Source: Alloacidobacterium dinghuense (GTDB lineage Bacteria; Acidobacteriota; Terriglobia; Terriglobales; Acidobacteriaceae). From it: a DNA stretch of 64,000 bases. The notes beneath the pieces are model-generated. The model was not told where the DNA came from, did not search any database, and was given only the letters and a program-made list of their open reading frames with translations. Location: the NCBI RefSeq assembly GCF_014274465.1, contig NZ_CP060394.1, positions 186,001 to 250,000 on the forward strand, read 5' to 3'. How positions within the stretch are numbered: position 1 is the stretch's first letter; the number at the start of each line of letters is the position of its first letter. A program made the translations under genes and the position numbers. This document shows, piece after piece, positions 52,603 through 61,533 of this stretch.

Positions 52603-54492
52603 ATGGGACATTTACTCGATACCATCCAATCGCCGGCTGACATCAAGAAGTTCTCCGTCGCCGAACTCGAATCTCTGGCGCAGGAAATCCGCGAAACGCT
52701 GATTCAGACACTCTCAAAGACTGGCGGCCATCTCGGACCGAATCTTGGCGTAGTGGAGCTTACCCTCGCCATGCATTTCGTCTTCGACACGCCAGCGGAT
52801 AAGTTTGTCTTCGACGTCAGTCACCAGGCTTATATTCACAAATTGCTCACTGGACGGCGCGAGCGTTTTGAGACGATTCGGCAAGCGGGCGGGTTGAACG
52901 GCTTCATGCTGCGCACAGAGAGCGAGCATGATATTTACGGCGCCGGGCACGCCGGTACTGCGCTTTCCGCGGCGCTGGGCATGGCCGTGGCGCGCGATCT
53001 TGCCGGTGGGAAAGAGCATGTGGTTGCACTGGCCGGAGACGCTGCCTTCACGAACGGCATTTCATTCGAAGCGCTGAATAATATCGCCGACCAGACGAAG
53101 CGGCTGATTGTTGTGCTGAATGACAACGAGTGGTCGATCGATCGCAACGTTGGTGCGATTGCGCGTTATCTGCACAAGATTGTTACCAACCAGCATGTGA
53201 ATCATCTGCATGACAGCGCGGCGCGACTGCTGGAGCGCCTTGGCGGCAAGACTGCCGTGAACGTCGTTCGCCGCGCGGAAGAAGCGGCAAAGGGGCTGCT
53301 GTGGCCTTCGGTGTTCTTCGAGGAGTTTGGTCTCACGTATTATGGACCGCTCGATGGGCACAATATCGGCTTGCTGATTGAGACTTTCCAGTTTCTCAAG
53401 ACGCAGGAAAAGCCTGTACTGCTGCATGCCATTACGCAGAAGGGACGCGGCTTTCAGCCGGCACTCGATAAGCAGAAGAAATTCCACGGGCTTGGGCCGT
53501 ATGACCCGGAGACGGGCGAAACGAAGCCAGTTGGGCAGCAGACGTATTCAGAGGTATTTGCCAACACGCTAGTAAAGCTGGCCGACGAGAACGAAAAGGT
53601 TGTCGCAATCACTGCGGCCATGCCGAACGGAACAGCGCTCGATCTCTTCCGTCCGCATCATCCGAAGAAGTATTTCGACGTTGGCATTGCGGAAGAGCAT
53701 GCTGTGATTTTCGCCGCGGGTATGGCGACGCGGGGTTACAAGCCATTCTGCGCGATCTACTCTACATTTCTGCAGCGGGCATTTGATCCCATTGTGCATG
53801 ATGTGTGCCTCCAGAATCTGCCTGTGGTTTTTTGCATGGATCGCGGCGGTTTGAGCGGCGATGACGGCGCGACGCATCATGGGCTGTTCGACATCAGCTA
53901 TCTACGTGGCATTCCGAATATCGTGCACATGGTGCCGAAGGACGAAGACGAGCTATCCGACATGCTCTATACGGCGATGCTGCATGATGGACCGAGTGCG
54001 GTGCGCTATCCGCGCGGGACTGGGCCCGGTATCCGGGTGAAGGCACGCCCCGCGGCTCTGCCCATCGGCAAAGCCGAAGTGATTGCCGACGGGGATGATG
54101 TAGCCATCTTCGGCCTGGGAGCGCTGCTGCCCATGGCGAAGGAACTGGCGGCAAAGCTGGAGCAGCAGGGGTATTCGGCAGCGGTCATCAATCCGCGCTT
54201 CGTTAAGCCGCTCGATCGGGATATGATCGCCCGCTATGCGCAGCGGGTCGGCGTCATCGTTACGTTTGAAGATCACGTGCTGATGGGCGGATTCGGCAGT
54301 GCGGTGATGGAGGGGCTCGGCGAAATCCAATTACCGGTTCCGGTAGTTCGCATTGGCTGGCCGGATCGCTTTATCGAGCATGGCAAGGTTGAGCAACTGC
54401 GGGCGCGCTACGGCATTAGCGTCGAAGCTGCTCTGGAGAAGCTTGCACCTTATCTGAAAAGGATCTCGCGGCCCAAGGCATTCGCGCGATAA
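52603..54492 (+). CDS. dxs: 1-deoxy-D-xylulose-5-phosphate synthase
   Basis: Dxs condenses pyruvate and glyceraldehyde-3-phosphate at the head of the MEP isoprenoid route, using thiamine diphosphate. The protein is 629 residues. The N-terminus MGHLLDTIQSPADIKKFS is standard, GGHLGPNLGVVELT is near 46, and DVSHQAYIHKLLTGRR near 70. The ThDP motif reads GDAAFTNGISFEALNN, and EEHAVIFAAGMA near 360 and MDRGGLSGDDGATHHG near 410 close the active site. Several of these vary from the E. coli forms (GHAGTALS for GHSSTSIS), which suggests a divergent branch. Ribosome site weak. Confidence 0.93.
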   Translation: MGHLLDTIQSPADIKKFSVAELESLAQEIRETLIQTLSKTGGHLGPNLGVVELTLAMHFVFDTPADKFVFDVSHQAYIHKLLTGRRERFETIRQAGGLNGFMLRTESEHDIYGAGHAGTALSAALGMAVARDLAGGKEHVVALAGDAAFTNGISFEALNNIADQTKRLIVVLNDNEWSIDRNVGAIARYLHKIVTNQHVNHLHDSAARLLERLGGKTAVNVVRRAEEAAKGLLWPSVFFEEFGLTYYGPLDGHNIGLLIETFQFLKTQEKPVLLHAITQKGRGFQPALDKQKKFHGLGPYDPETGETKPVGQQTYSEVFANTLVKLADENEKVVAITAAMPNGTALDLFRPHHPKKYFDVGIAEEHAVIFAAGMATRGYKPFCAIYSTFLQRAFDPIVHDVCLQNLPVVFCMDRGGLSGDDGATHHGLFDISYLRGIPNIVHMVPKDEDELSDMLYTAMLHDGPSAVRYPRGTGPGIRVKARPAALPIGKAEVIADGDDVAIFGLGALLPMAKELAAKLEQQGYSAAVINPRFVKPLDRDMIARYAQRVGVIVTFEDHVLMGGFGSAVMEGLGEIQLPVPVVRIGWPDRFIEHGKVEQLRARYGISVEAALEKLAPYLKRISRPKAFAR

Positions 54493-54674
54493 GTACGGCC
54501 ACGGCAGTTCTTATCGCAGCCGAAGGGAATGCCGCATGCTCGATCAACCTCACTTCAGCCATTGCATCCACTTGACAGCTGACGCAGGTCACCGCACAAG
54601 GAGCATGCGCTGTCGCGTCTGACATACGAACAGCTATCGGCGTCCGCACCAGACGACTATGATGAGAAGAGCGC

Positions 54675-55199
54675 ATGACTGAAGTACAGAACGTAACGGC
54701 AGCTGAAAGTACCCAGACCCACCATCGGCACGATCGCTGGCTTGCTCTGATTGGCGGGTTCAAGCTGCTGAAAGGCCTGCTTTTCATCCTGCTGGGAATC
54801 GGCGCTCTGAAGCTCGTGCATCGCGATATCTCAGACATGCTGTTGCGGTGGCTGATTGACTGGCACTTTGATCCTGAAAGCAGATTCGTGAATCTCGTGC
54901 TGGACAAAGCTGCATTGATTGATGCTCACCGCCTGAAGCAGATAAGCATTGCCATCTTCTGCTATGCCGGGCTGGATTTTATCGAAGGCACTGGACTAGT
55001 GCTGGAAAAGACCTGGGCCGAGTACCTCACGCTGATTCTTACGGCCTCATTCCTGCCGTGGGAGTTGTACGAAATTATGCGGCATCCGACATGGGTAAAA
55101 TTGGTACTCACCCTCGTAAACGTGCTGGTTGTGGTCTATCTGGTCTTCTATGTTCAGCGGACTTTGCGCGAGCGCCACAAGAGGCGTGCCGCGAAGTAG
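54675..55199 (+). CDS. DUF2127 membrane protein
   Basis: The protein is 174 residues with about four membrane helices (ALIGGFKLLKGLLFILLGIGAL near 24-48, then near 95, 120 and 145). The central loop DWHFDPESRFVNLVL near 66 and the motif EGTGLVLEKTWAEYLT near 110 match the DUF2127 family, whose role is unknown. The C-terminus is basic (RERHKRRAAK), consistent with a cytosolic end. It stands alone between dxs and the dcw cluster. Confidence 0.8.
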   Translation: MTEVQNVTAAESTQTHHRHDRWLALIGGFKLLKGLLFILLGIGALKLVHRDISDMLLRWLIDWHFDPESRFVNLVLDKAALIDAHRLKQISIAIFCYAGLDFIEGTGLVLEKTWAEYLTLILTASFLPWELYEIMRHPTWVKLVLTLVNVLVVVYLVFYVQRTLRERHKRRAAK

Positions 55200-55397
55200 G
55201 GGAACAATAGGCGAAATCGTGTACCGCGACAGGTCAATTCTGGCAAGTATCGAAGAACAGGCAGGAATCAAATCAGCAAACACCTGATCTAGTGGTTTCT
55301 AGATGAGATTGCCACTATGCGTTGGGTTTAATCAAGTCTGATGTTGTCAACCCTTTGTCAGGCTTGAATTTCTCGAATCTCCACAGCAAAACGCTCT

Positions 55398-55425
55398 TTG
55401 ACCTCTGCATCTACTGAGTTACGAT
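55398..55425 (+). promoter_or_regulatory. Promoter of the dcw cluster
   Basis: TTGACC (55398-55403) and TACGAT (55420-55425) are separated by 16 bases, a good sigma70-type match. Transcription would start near 55432, inside the MraZ-box-like repeats. Confidence 0.65.
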
Positions 55426-55429
55426 GTCG

Positions 55430-55444
55430 GTGGGACTTAGTGGT
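55430..55444 (+). promoter_or_regulatory. MraZ-box-like repeats
   Basis: GTGGG-ACTTA-GTGGT gives two GTGG(G/T) boxes spaced 10 bases apart, the pattern bound by MraZ in other bacteria. It directly follows the -10 box. Only two boxes are evident, fewer than the three or four in enteric and mycoplasma operators. Confidence 0.65.
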
Positions 55445-55557
55445 TAAAAATAGTCTTTTCTGGATACGCAGAGCGGTTTTTGATCAAGTTTGGGTTCATT
55501 TTGGCAGATTTTCGCCGATAGGGCGAGAAGAGGCCGGTTTCGAGCAGTCGCAAAGAG

Positions 55558-55998
55558 ATGTTTCGTGGGAATCACACAGCGCGCGTTGACGAAAAAGGGC
55601 GGCTCAAGCTGCCGGTGGAATTCAAGCGCCCGCTGACGGAGAACTATGGATCGCTCTTTTACATAACGAGCAAGGATGGCAAGGTTGCCGAGGTCTATCC
55701 GCTGAAAGAGTGGGAAAAGATCGAGGAAAAGCTGGCGGCGATTCCGAGTTTTCATCCGGCGAAGAAGAAGCTGATGGGCCGCGTGAACTATTACGGCCAG
55801 ACGGTGGAGATCGACACGCAGGGCCGGTTGCTGTTGCCGCAGATTTTGCGCGAATCGGCCAACTTGATGACGGATGTGGTGGTTTTCGGGATGCAGAACT
55901 ACCTGACGGTTGCGAATCACGAAGACTTCAAGCGAAACATCGATGAAAATCCGATGACCGCCGAAGACGAAAAAGAATTAGCCGGATTTGGGCTGTAA
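55558..55998 (+). CDS. mraZ: Transcriptional regulator MraZ
   Basis: MraZ is a ring-forming DNA-binding protein that represses its own dcw operon in other bacteria. The protein is 146 residues with the start MFRGNHTARVDEKGRLKLP and the second AbrB-like repeat VEIDTQGRLLLPQILRE near 82, each bearing a DxxGRL.LP motif. AbrB-like pairing gives the DNA-binding surface. The operator-like GTGGG repeats lie ~115 bases upstream. It starts the dcw cluster and ends 23 bases before rsmH. Confidence 0.96.
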   Translation: MFRGNHTARVDEKGRLKLPVEFKRPLTENYGSLFYITSKDGKVAEVYPLKEWEKIEEKLAAIPSFHPAKKKLMGRVNYYGQTVEIDTQGRLLLPQILRESANLMTDVVVFGMQNYLTVANHEDFKRNIDENPMTAEDEKELAGFGL

Positions 55999-56021
55999 AC
56001 GATGCCCCCAAGGGGGAGCAC

Positions 56022-56933
56022 ATGACGGAACGTGAGCGACATGTGCCGGTTCTTTTAAAAGAAGCGATCCGATACCTGAATGTGCGGCCAGGCGGCACCT
56101 ATTGTGACGCGACGCTTGGGCTTGCAGGGCATTCGACGGCAATGGCGCGGCAACTTGGACCGCGAGGCAAGTTGATTGCCTTTGATCGAGACCCGGAGGC
56201 GATGGCCATAGCGCGGGAGCGGCTGGATGCTTTACGCGAGGTGCTCGGTCCGGCGATGCCGGAGGTCGTTCTGCACGATGTGGAGTTTTCGCAGGCGGAG
56301 AAGTTGATCGAGCCGGAGAGCCTGGATGGACTGCTGGCCGATTTCGGCGTCAGTTCCATGCAGTTCGACGAGGCGCACAGAGGATTTAGTTTTCAGGCGG
56401 ATGGCCCGTTAGATATGCGCATGAATACGCGCCAAGGGGAATCCGCCGAACAGGTGGTAAACCAGGCCGGTGAAAAAGAACTTGCCGACCTGATTTACGA
56501 ATTCGGAGAGGAAAGGAGGTCGCGGAGAATCGCCAGAGCCATTGTCAGGGCCCGGCCGATTACGACAACGGCACAACTTGCCAGAATTGTAGCGGCTGCG
56601 GCCCCGGCGATGAAATCGGAGAGGATTCATCCGGCGACGCGGACCTTTCAGGCTCTTCGAATTTATGTCAACGCCGAGTTAGACGAGATTGATGCGCTGC
56701 TGGACGCGGCGCCCCGGTTGTTGAAGACGGGAGGAAGGCTGGTGGTAATCAGCTTCCACTCTCTCGAAGACCGGCGAGCGAAAGATGCGTTGCGCGCAGG
56801 CGCACAGCAGGGAGTCTACGAAGTGCTGACGCGGAAGCCGGTAACGGCGGAAGCGGAGGAAACGGATCGCAATCCGCGAGCACGCAGCGCGAAACTGCGC
56901 GCGGCGGAGAAGAAGAGAATCGGAAAGTTTTAG
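56022..56933 (+). CDS. rsmH: 16S rRNA (cytosine1402-N4)-methyltransferase
   Basis: RsmH methylates C1402 in the decoding centre of 16S rRNA. The protein is 303 residues from an ATG with GGGGGAG upstream. HVPVLLKEAIRYL near 6, the SAM-binding DATLGLAGHS near 29-38 and FDRDPEA near 55, LLADFGVSSMQFDEAHRGFSF spread over 107-127, and VVISFHSLEDRRAKD near 240 are all present. Length normal. Confidence 0.96.
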   Translation: MTERERHVPVLLKEAIRYLNVRPGGTYCDATLGLAGHSTAMARQLGPRGKLIAFDRDPEAMAIARERLDALREVLGPAMPEVVLHDVEFSQAEKLIEPESLDGLLADFGVSSMQFDEAHRGFSFQADGPLDMRMNTRQGESAEQVVNQAGEKELADLIYEFGEERRSRRIARAIVRARPITTTAQLARIVAAAAPAMKSERIHPATRTFQALRIYVNAELDEIDALLDAAPRLLKTGGRLVVISFHSLEDRRAKDALRAGAQQGVYEVLTRKPVTAEAEETDRNPRARSAKLRAAEKKRIGKF

Positions 56934-57091
56934 TTGAAAGATCGGGCCGGGGTCGTCCCACCGTTGTACAAGGCGAAAGTTAGTAAGACGACATCCCGTA
57001 AGTCCCTCCTCTAGATAGCGGCCCAGGCCCGGTCGTTGGAGGAGGCAGTGAAGAGTTAGGGAGAGCGAAGCAGCAGTCTGGAGAAAAGAAA

Positions 57092-57604
57092 ATGGCGACA
57101 CAGGTAATCGCAACCAACGGAATCATAACGGCCCCCCGCCAAAGCATGGAAGCAATCGCGGCCGAGCGAAACCTGTCCCTGTTTGCGCAGCAGCAGCGCG
57201 CACGCCGGGGGCCGACGCCGGAAGTTTTCTTTGTGAAGCGCTTCGACAATTCGCGATTGGTCAAGGCTGCCGATCCGCAGCGCGTGCGCGAGATGCGCAC
57301 CTTTGCCTGCGCGATGGCTGTCTTGTTTGCGCTGGTGATGGTCTATGGCTGGCAGCATTTTTCTTCGATCGAGTATGGTTATCGCGTGGAATCGGAGAAG
57401 CAGCAGGTGGTGCAGCTTGAGGAACAAAACCGCCAGCTTCGCCTGACAGAAGCGCAGCTTGCCGATCCGGCCCGCATTGACCGCATGGCGCGACAGCTTG
57501 GCCTGAATGTTCCGCAACCTGGTCAGGTCGTTCGTCCGGATGCGAGTGTCGATGGCAACGGGCCGGTGATGGCCAAGATGACGCCTGCGATCCCCCTTCG
57601 CTAG
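57092..57604 (+). CDS. ftsL: Cell division protein FtsL
   Basis: FtsL is a bitopic divisome protein that links FtsQ/FtsB to FtsWI. The protein is 170 residues with a long cytosolic N-terminus (about 1-70), one membrane helix near 72-90 (FACAMAVLFALVMVYGW), and a leucine-zipper-like coiled coil (about 95-130; VVQLEEQNRQLRLTEAQL). The segment DPARIDRMARQLGLNVPQPGQV is the usual end of the FtsL/FtsB-like domain. The call rests partly on position between rsmH and ftsI. The gap before it (56934-57091) holds no gene. Confidence 0.85.
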   Translation: MATQVIATNGIITAPRQSMEAIAAERNLSLFAQQQRARRGPTPEVFFVKRFDNSRLVKAADPQRVREMRTFACAMAVLFALVMVYGWQHFSSIEYGYRVESEKQQVVQLEEQNRQLRLTEAQLADPARIDRMARQLGLNVPQPGQVVRPDASVDGNGPVMAKMTPAIPLR

Positions 57605-57643
57605 GCAATTAGTTTCAAACTTTCTGCCGGAAGGTAGTGCGCG

Positions 57644-60001
57644 GTGAACCGGTTCTCATTCCATTCCGAGACAAGCCCGGCATCTCAAAACACACAGACG
57701 GCGCAGACGGGCGTAGCAACCCCGATGCGTCGTCTGCGCGTGATCTATGTCGTCGCCCTTTTTGCTGTATGGGCGGGATTGATCGGCTTCCGGCTCGTGT
57801 GGCTTCAGGTTTTTCGCCATCACGAATTTGTGGAGCGTGCGGCAAAGCAGCAGCAGCGCACTTTTGAAGTAGCTCCCCGACGGGGAATGCTCTACGACCG
57901 CAATTTGCATGAGCTGGCGATGACCGTGCTCGCCGACTCGATTTATGCCGTGCCCTCGGAGATTGGCGACGCGCGACCTGCCACTGCGGCGGCGCTGGCG
58001 AAGATCGTCCATGTTGATGCAACGGATTCGTTCACTGCGGCGCAGCAGATTCTGGCGCGCTTTAACGCTTCACGAAATTTCGCCTGGGTAGCCCGCAAGC
58101 AGGATCCAGAGATTATCAACAAGGTCAAGGCGCTTAACCTCAAGGGCGTCTATGTTCAGAAGGAATTCAAGCGCTTCTATCCCGACAACCAGATGGCCTC
58201 AGAAGTTTTGGGCTACGTCGGGCTCGACGACAATGGCCTTGGCGGTCTGGAGCAGAACTTCGATGAAGACCTGCACGGCACGCCGGGTCGAATGCTGACG
58301 GCTCTCGATGCGCGCAGGCACGTGCTCGGCAGTGAAGAGAGCGAACCGCTTCCGGGTGAAAACCTCGTCCTCACGCTTGATGCCAATATTCAGTTCATGG
58401 CCGAGCAGGCACTGGACCGCAACATGGAGCGGACACACGCAGAAAATGGCACGATTGTGGTCCAGGACCCGCACACTGGGCAGATTCTGGCGCTGGCCAT
58501 CCGGCCCACGTTCAACCCGAATGATTTTCGCCACGCGACGACAGATCTGTTGCGGGATCTCGCGGTGAGTAATGTCTATGAGCCGGGGTCAACGTTCAAG
58601 CCAGTGACCTATGCGGCGGCGCTCGAAGAAAAAGCCATCACTCCGGACACCATCGTGGATTGCGGTGGCGGGCAGATGAACGTCGCCGGTCATACGGTGC
58701 ACGATGCTCCCGGAGATCATTTTGGATTGGTCCCGGCGTGGAAGGCCCTTGCGGTTTCGAGCAATGTTTGTGCTATCCGTGTGGGCCAACGCGTAGGGCA
58801 AGACCGCCTTTACAAGTACATCCGCGCGTTTGGCTTTGGCGAGCGCACCGGCATTGAACTTCCTGCTGAGACGCGAGGATTGCTGGAGCCGTTGAAGCGC
58901 TGGGGGCCGGCATCGATGGGCGCGATTCCCATGGGGCAGGAAATTGCTGTGACGCCTGTTCAGATCGTAACGATGGTTTCAACCATTGCTAACGGCGGCA
59001 CCTACGTTCCTCCTCACATTCTGCTGAAGAGCACAGACCTGATGAAGGATGATCCCAAGCTGAAGCCGGCCGCCTTTCATCCTGAAAGTAGCTTGCCCGA
59101 CCCATTACCGGAAGGCGCGCATCGTGTGGTCTCAGAAATGACGGCGGCGCAGATGCGGAAGATGATGGAAGACGTGGTGCTCATCGGCACCGCGCACGAG
59201 GCGGTCCATCTGAACGGATACAGCGCGGCAGGCAAGACGGGAACGGCGCAGAAGATTGATCCGCACACCCATACTTATTCCAAGACGAAGTTTGTGGCGT
59301 CGTTTGTGGGATTTGCTCCAGTGAACAATCCTGCTATCACGATGGCAATCGTGATGGATTCGCCGGATCACAGCATGCATTTTGGGGCGCAGGCCAGCGC
59401 GCCCGTTTTTCAAGGCCTGGCGCAGCAGATTCTTGAATATCTGGGTGTGCCCCACGACCAGGAGATGAAGTCTCAGGCTGAACTTGCAAAGAATCAGGTC
59501 CCGGTTGTGGAGGATGACCATCCCGAGCAGGGTGACGCGGACTTGAATTCACTCTTTGCGACAGTGAATGATCTTCCGGCAGATGATCCGTTGCGGGCGC
59601 CGCAACAGACGCCTGGGCAGGTTGCTCCAGTGGCCAAAGAAGCTGCGCCGACGCAGGTTGCTGCCAGTGCAGCCGAGCCAGTCCAGCATTCGGCATCGCC
59701 GACGACGGCATTCGCCGAGACCGTGAGTCCAAAACCATTAGAAACGCCAGCACCTGCGCCACCGATGCCTGCGAGCGCTCCCCTGGCTCCGATTGTGAAT
59801 GGCTCCGTAATCGTAAATGCGGGCAGGCGGGTTGCTGTGCCATCGCTTGTCGGAGAGCCTGTGCGCAATGTGGTTGAGCAGGCTGGTTCGATTGGACTGG
59901 GCGTGCAGGTGCTGGGCACCGGCATTGCACGCGAGCAGGCTCCCGCCGCAGGAACGATGGTGCCGACGGGCACGGAGATTGTCGTGCGCTTTACCCGCTG
60001 A
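57644..60001 (+). CDS. ftsI: Septal peptidoglycan transpeptidase FtsI (PBP3-like) with PASTA domain
   Basis: This class B penicillin-binding protein cross-links septal peptidoglycan. It has 785 residues from a GTG. A short cytosolic tail and one membrane helix near 30-55 precede the PBP dimer domain. The transpeptidase domain has S316-T-F-K319, S372-S-N374 and K531-T-G533, so all three active-site motifs are intact. From about 610 to 715 the chain is a Pro/Ala/Gln-rich linker, and the last ~65 residues form one PASTA domain (VPSLVGEPVRNVVEQAG). The PASTA tail and linker make it ~150 residues longer than enteric FtsI. Confidence 0.94.
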   Translation: MNRFSFHSETSPASQNTQTAQTGVATPMRRLRVIYVVALFAVWAGLIGFRLVWLQVFRHHEFVERAAKQQQRTFEVAPRRGMLYDRNLHELAMTVLADSIYAVPSEIGDARPATAAALAKIVHVDATDSFTAAQQILARFNASRNFAWVARKQDPEIINKVKALNLKGVYVQKEFKRFYPDNQMASEVLGYVGLDDNGLGGLEQNFDEDLHGTPGRMLTALDARRHVLGSEESEPLPGENLVLTLDANIQFMAEQALDRNMERTHAENGTIVVQDPHTGQILALAIRPTFNPNDFRHATTDLLRDLAVSNVYEPGSTFKPVTYAAALEEKAITPDTIVDCGGGQMNVAGHTVHDAPGDHFGLVPAWKALAVSSNVCAIRVGQRVGQDRLYKYIRAFGFGERTGIELPAETRGLLEPLKRWGPASMGAIPMGQEIAVTPVQIVTMVSTIANGGTYVPPHILLKSTDLMKDDPKLKPAAFHPESSLPDPLPEGAHRVVSEMTAAQMRKMMEDVVLIGTAHEAVHLNGYSAAGKTGTAQKIDPHTHTYSKTKFVASFVGFAPVNNPAITMAIVMDSPDHSMHFGAQASAPVFQGLAQQILEYLGVPHDQEMKSQAELAKNQVPVVEDDHPEQGDADLNSLFATVNDLPADDPLRAPQQTPGQVAPVAKEAAPTQVAASAAEPVQHSASPTTAFAETVSPKPLETPAPAPPMPASAPLAPIVNGSVIVNAGRRVAVPSLVGEPVRNVVEQAGSIGLGVQVLGTGIAREQAPAAGTMVPTGTEIVVRFTR

Positions 60002-60021
60002 TCTAGAATTAACTTATTCCT

Positions 60022-61533
60022 ATGCACATAGAAGAGGTTTTGCAGGGAGTTGGACAGGTGCGTCGCAGCGGCCCATCGGTGGACGTCACCAGCATCGAAT
60101 ACGACTCTCGCAGAGTGGGGCCGGGTTCATTGTTTGTTGCCATGCAGGGCGGCACGACGGATGGGAATCGCTACATCTCCACGGCTATTGAGCGTGGAGC
60201 AAGCGCGGTTGTGACCGATTCGGCGATGGCGTTTCAGGATGCCGCTGTTAAACACGCGCACATCGCCATTGCTGAAGTTGCACATGGCAGAAGCGCGCTT
60301 GCTCCCCTGGCCGCCAATTTCTATCAGCATCCGGAAGCTCATCTGGCGCTGAGCGGCGTGACGGGAACCAACGGCAAGACGACGACGGCATTTCTTTTGG
60401 ACGCGATGCTGAACAGCGTCGCTCGCACGACTGTGCTCGTGGGAACCATTGAGTATCACGTTGCCGGCGAGATGGTGGAGTCGCCGCATACAACCCCCGA
60501 ATCGCGAGATCTGCTGGAGCTGTTTGCCAGGGGAGTGAGCGCAGGTGCGACCGAGGCAGTGATGGAGGTTTCATCGCACGCGCTGGAACAGGGGCGTGTG
60601 TGGTCGCTTCTGTTTGATGTTGGGGTCTTCACAAATCTCACCCGCGATCATCTCGACTATCACAGGACGATGGACGCCTACTTCGCTGCCAAGAGCATGC
60701 TCTTCGATGGATCCAATGGTGTTGCGCCACGCATCTCAGTCATCAATGTCGACGATGCCTACGGTGTGCAACTCGCCATCATGGCTCGGGATGCCGGCTC
60801 AGAGATTCTTTCTTACGGATGGGGAGCCGGCGATTTTCATGCGGAAGATGTGCAGATGTCTGCTGCCGGGATGCGGTTCAGACTGGTAACACCTAATGGA
60901 AGTGTTTCAATGCAAACGCGGTTGAGCGGCAAAGTGAACGTCTATAACCTGCTTGCTGCTTCTGCTGCAGCGTATGCACGCGGCCTAACGCTCGACGAGA
61001 TTGCGGCAGGCGCGGCATCGCTGGCTTGTGTGCCAGGGCGATTTCAAACCGTTGACGCAGGTCAGCCCTTTACCGTTGTCGTGGATTACGCGCACACGGA
61101 CGATGCGCTTCGCAATCTGATTGCGCTCGCACGCGAGTTTGTGAAACCCGGAAACGGCCGGGTGATTACGCTCTTCGGCTGCGGAGGCGATCGTGACCGC
61201 ACGAAGCGTCCACTGATGGGCCGTGCGGCAGGAGAAGGAAGCGACTTTGTTGTGCTCACCTCTGATAATCCGCGCAGCGAAGAGCCTGAGGCGATTTTGC
61301 GCGACGTGTTGCCTGGGCTGGAAGCAACGGGAGTCGAGTTCATCGCGGAGCCGGATCGCGCGAAGGCGATTCAGATCGCGGTGGAACAAGCCAAACCGGC
61401 TGATATCGTACTGATCGCGGGCAAGGGCCATGAGAAGACGCAGACGCTGCGCGAGCGTGTGATTTCCTTCGATGACGTCGAAGTCGCTGCAACTGCAATT
61501 CAAAGTCTTGCACCGACGGGAGCGAAGCATTGA
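60022..61533 (+). CDS. murE: UDP-MurNAc-tripeptide synthetase MurE
   Basis: MurE adds the third amino acid to the peptidoglycan precursor. The protein is 503 residues with the N-terminal uridine-binding segment DSRRVGPGSLFVAMQG, the ATP P-loop GVTGTNGKTTTA near 112-123, the lysine carbamylation region SSHALEQGRV near 185, and the C-terminal SDNPRSEEP motif near 415. DNPR is the signature for meso-diaminopimelate as the added residue. It begins 20 bases after ftsI and overlaps murF by 4. Confidence 0.96.
   Translation: MHIEEVLQGVGQVRRSGPSVDVTSIEYDSRRVGPGSLFVAMQGGTTDGNRYISTAIERGASAVVTDSAMAFQDAAVKHAHIAIAEVAHGRSALAPLAANFYQHPEAHLALSGVTGTNGKTTTAFLLDAMLNSVARTTVLVGTIEYHVAGEMVESPHTTPESRDLLELFARGVSAGATEAVMEVSSHALEQGRVWSLLFDVGVFTNLTRDHLDYHRTMDAYFAAKSMLFDGSNGVAPRISVINVDDAYGVQLAIMARDAGSEILSYGWGAGDFHAEDVQMSAAGMRFRLVTPNGSVSMQTRLSGKVNVYNLLAASAAAYARGLTLDEIAAGAASLACVPGRFQTVDAGQPFTVVVDYAHTDDALRNLIALAREFVKPGNGRVITLFGCGGDRDRTKRPLMGRAAGEGSDFVVLTSDNPRSEEPEAILRDVLPGLEATGVEFIAEPDRAKAIQIAVEQAKPADIVLIAGKGHEKTQTLRERVISFDDVEVAATAIQSLAPTGAKH

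Larger units (their letters stand above)
55200..55557. other. Intergenic region before mraZ
   Basis: The first 200 bases (55200-55395) show no gene, repeat or hairpin I can name. The second part holds the mraZ promoter and operator-like repeats, followed by a ~125-base leader to the mraZ ATG. Confidence 0.5.
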
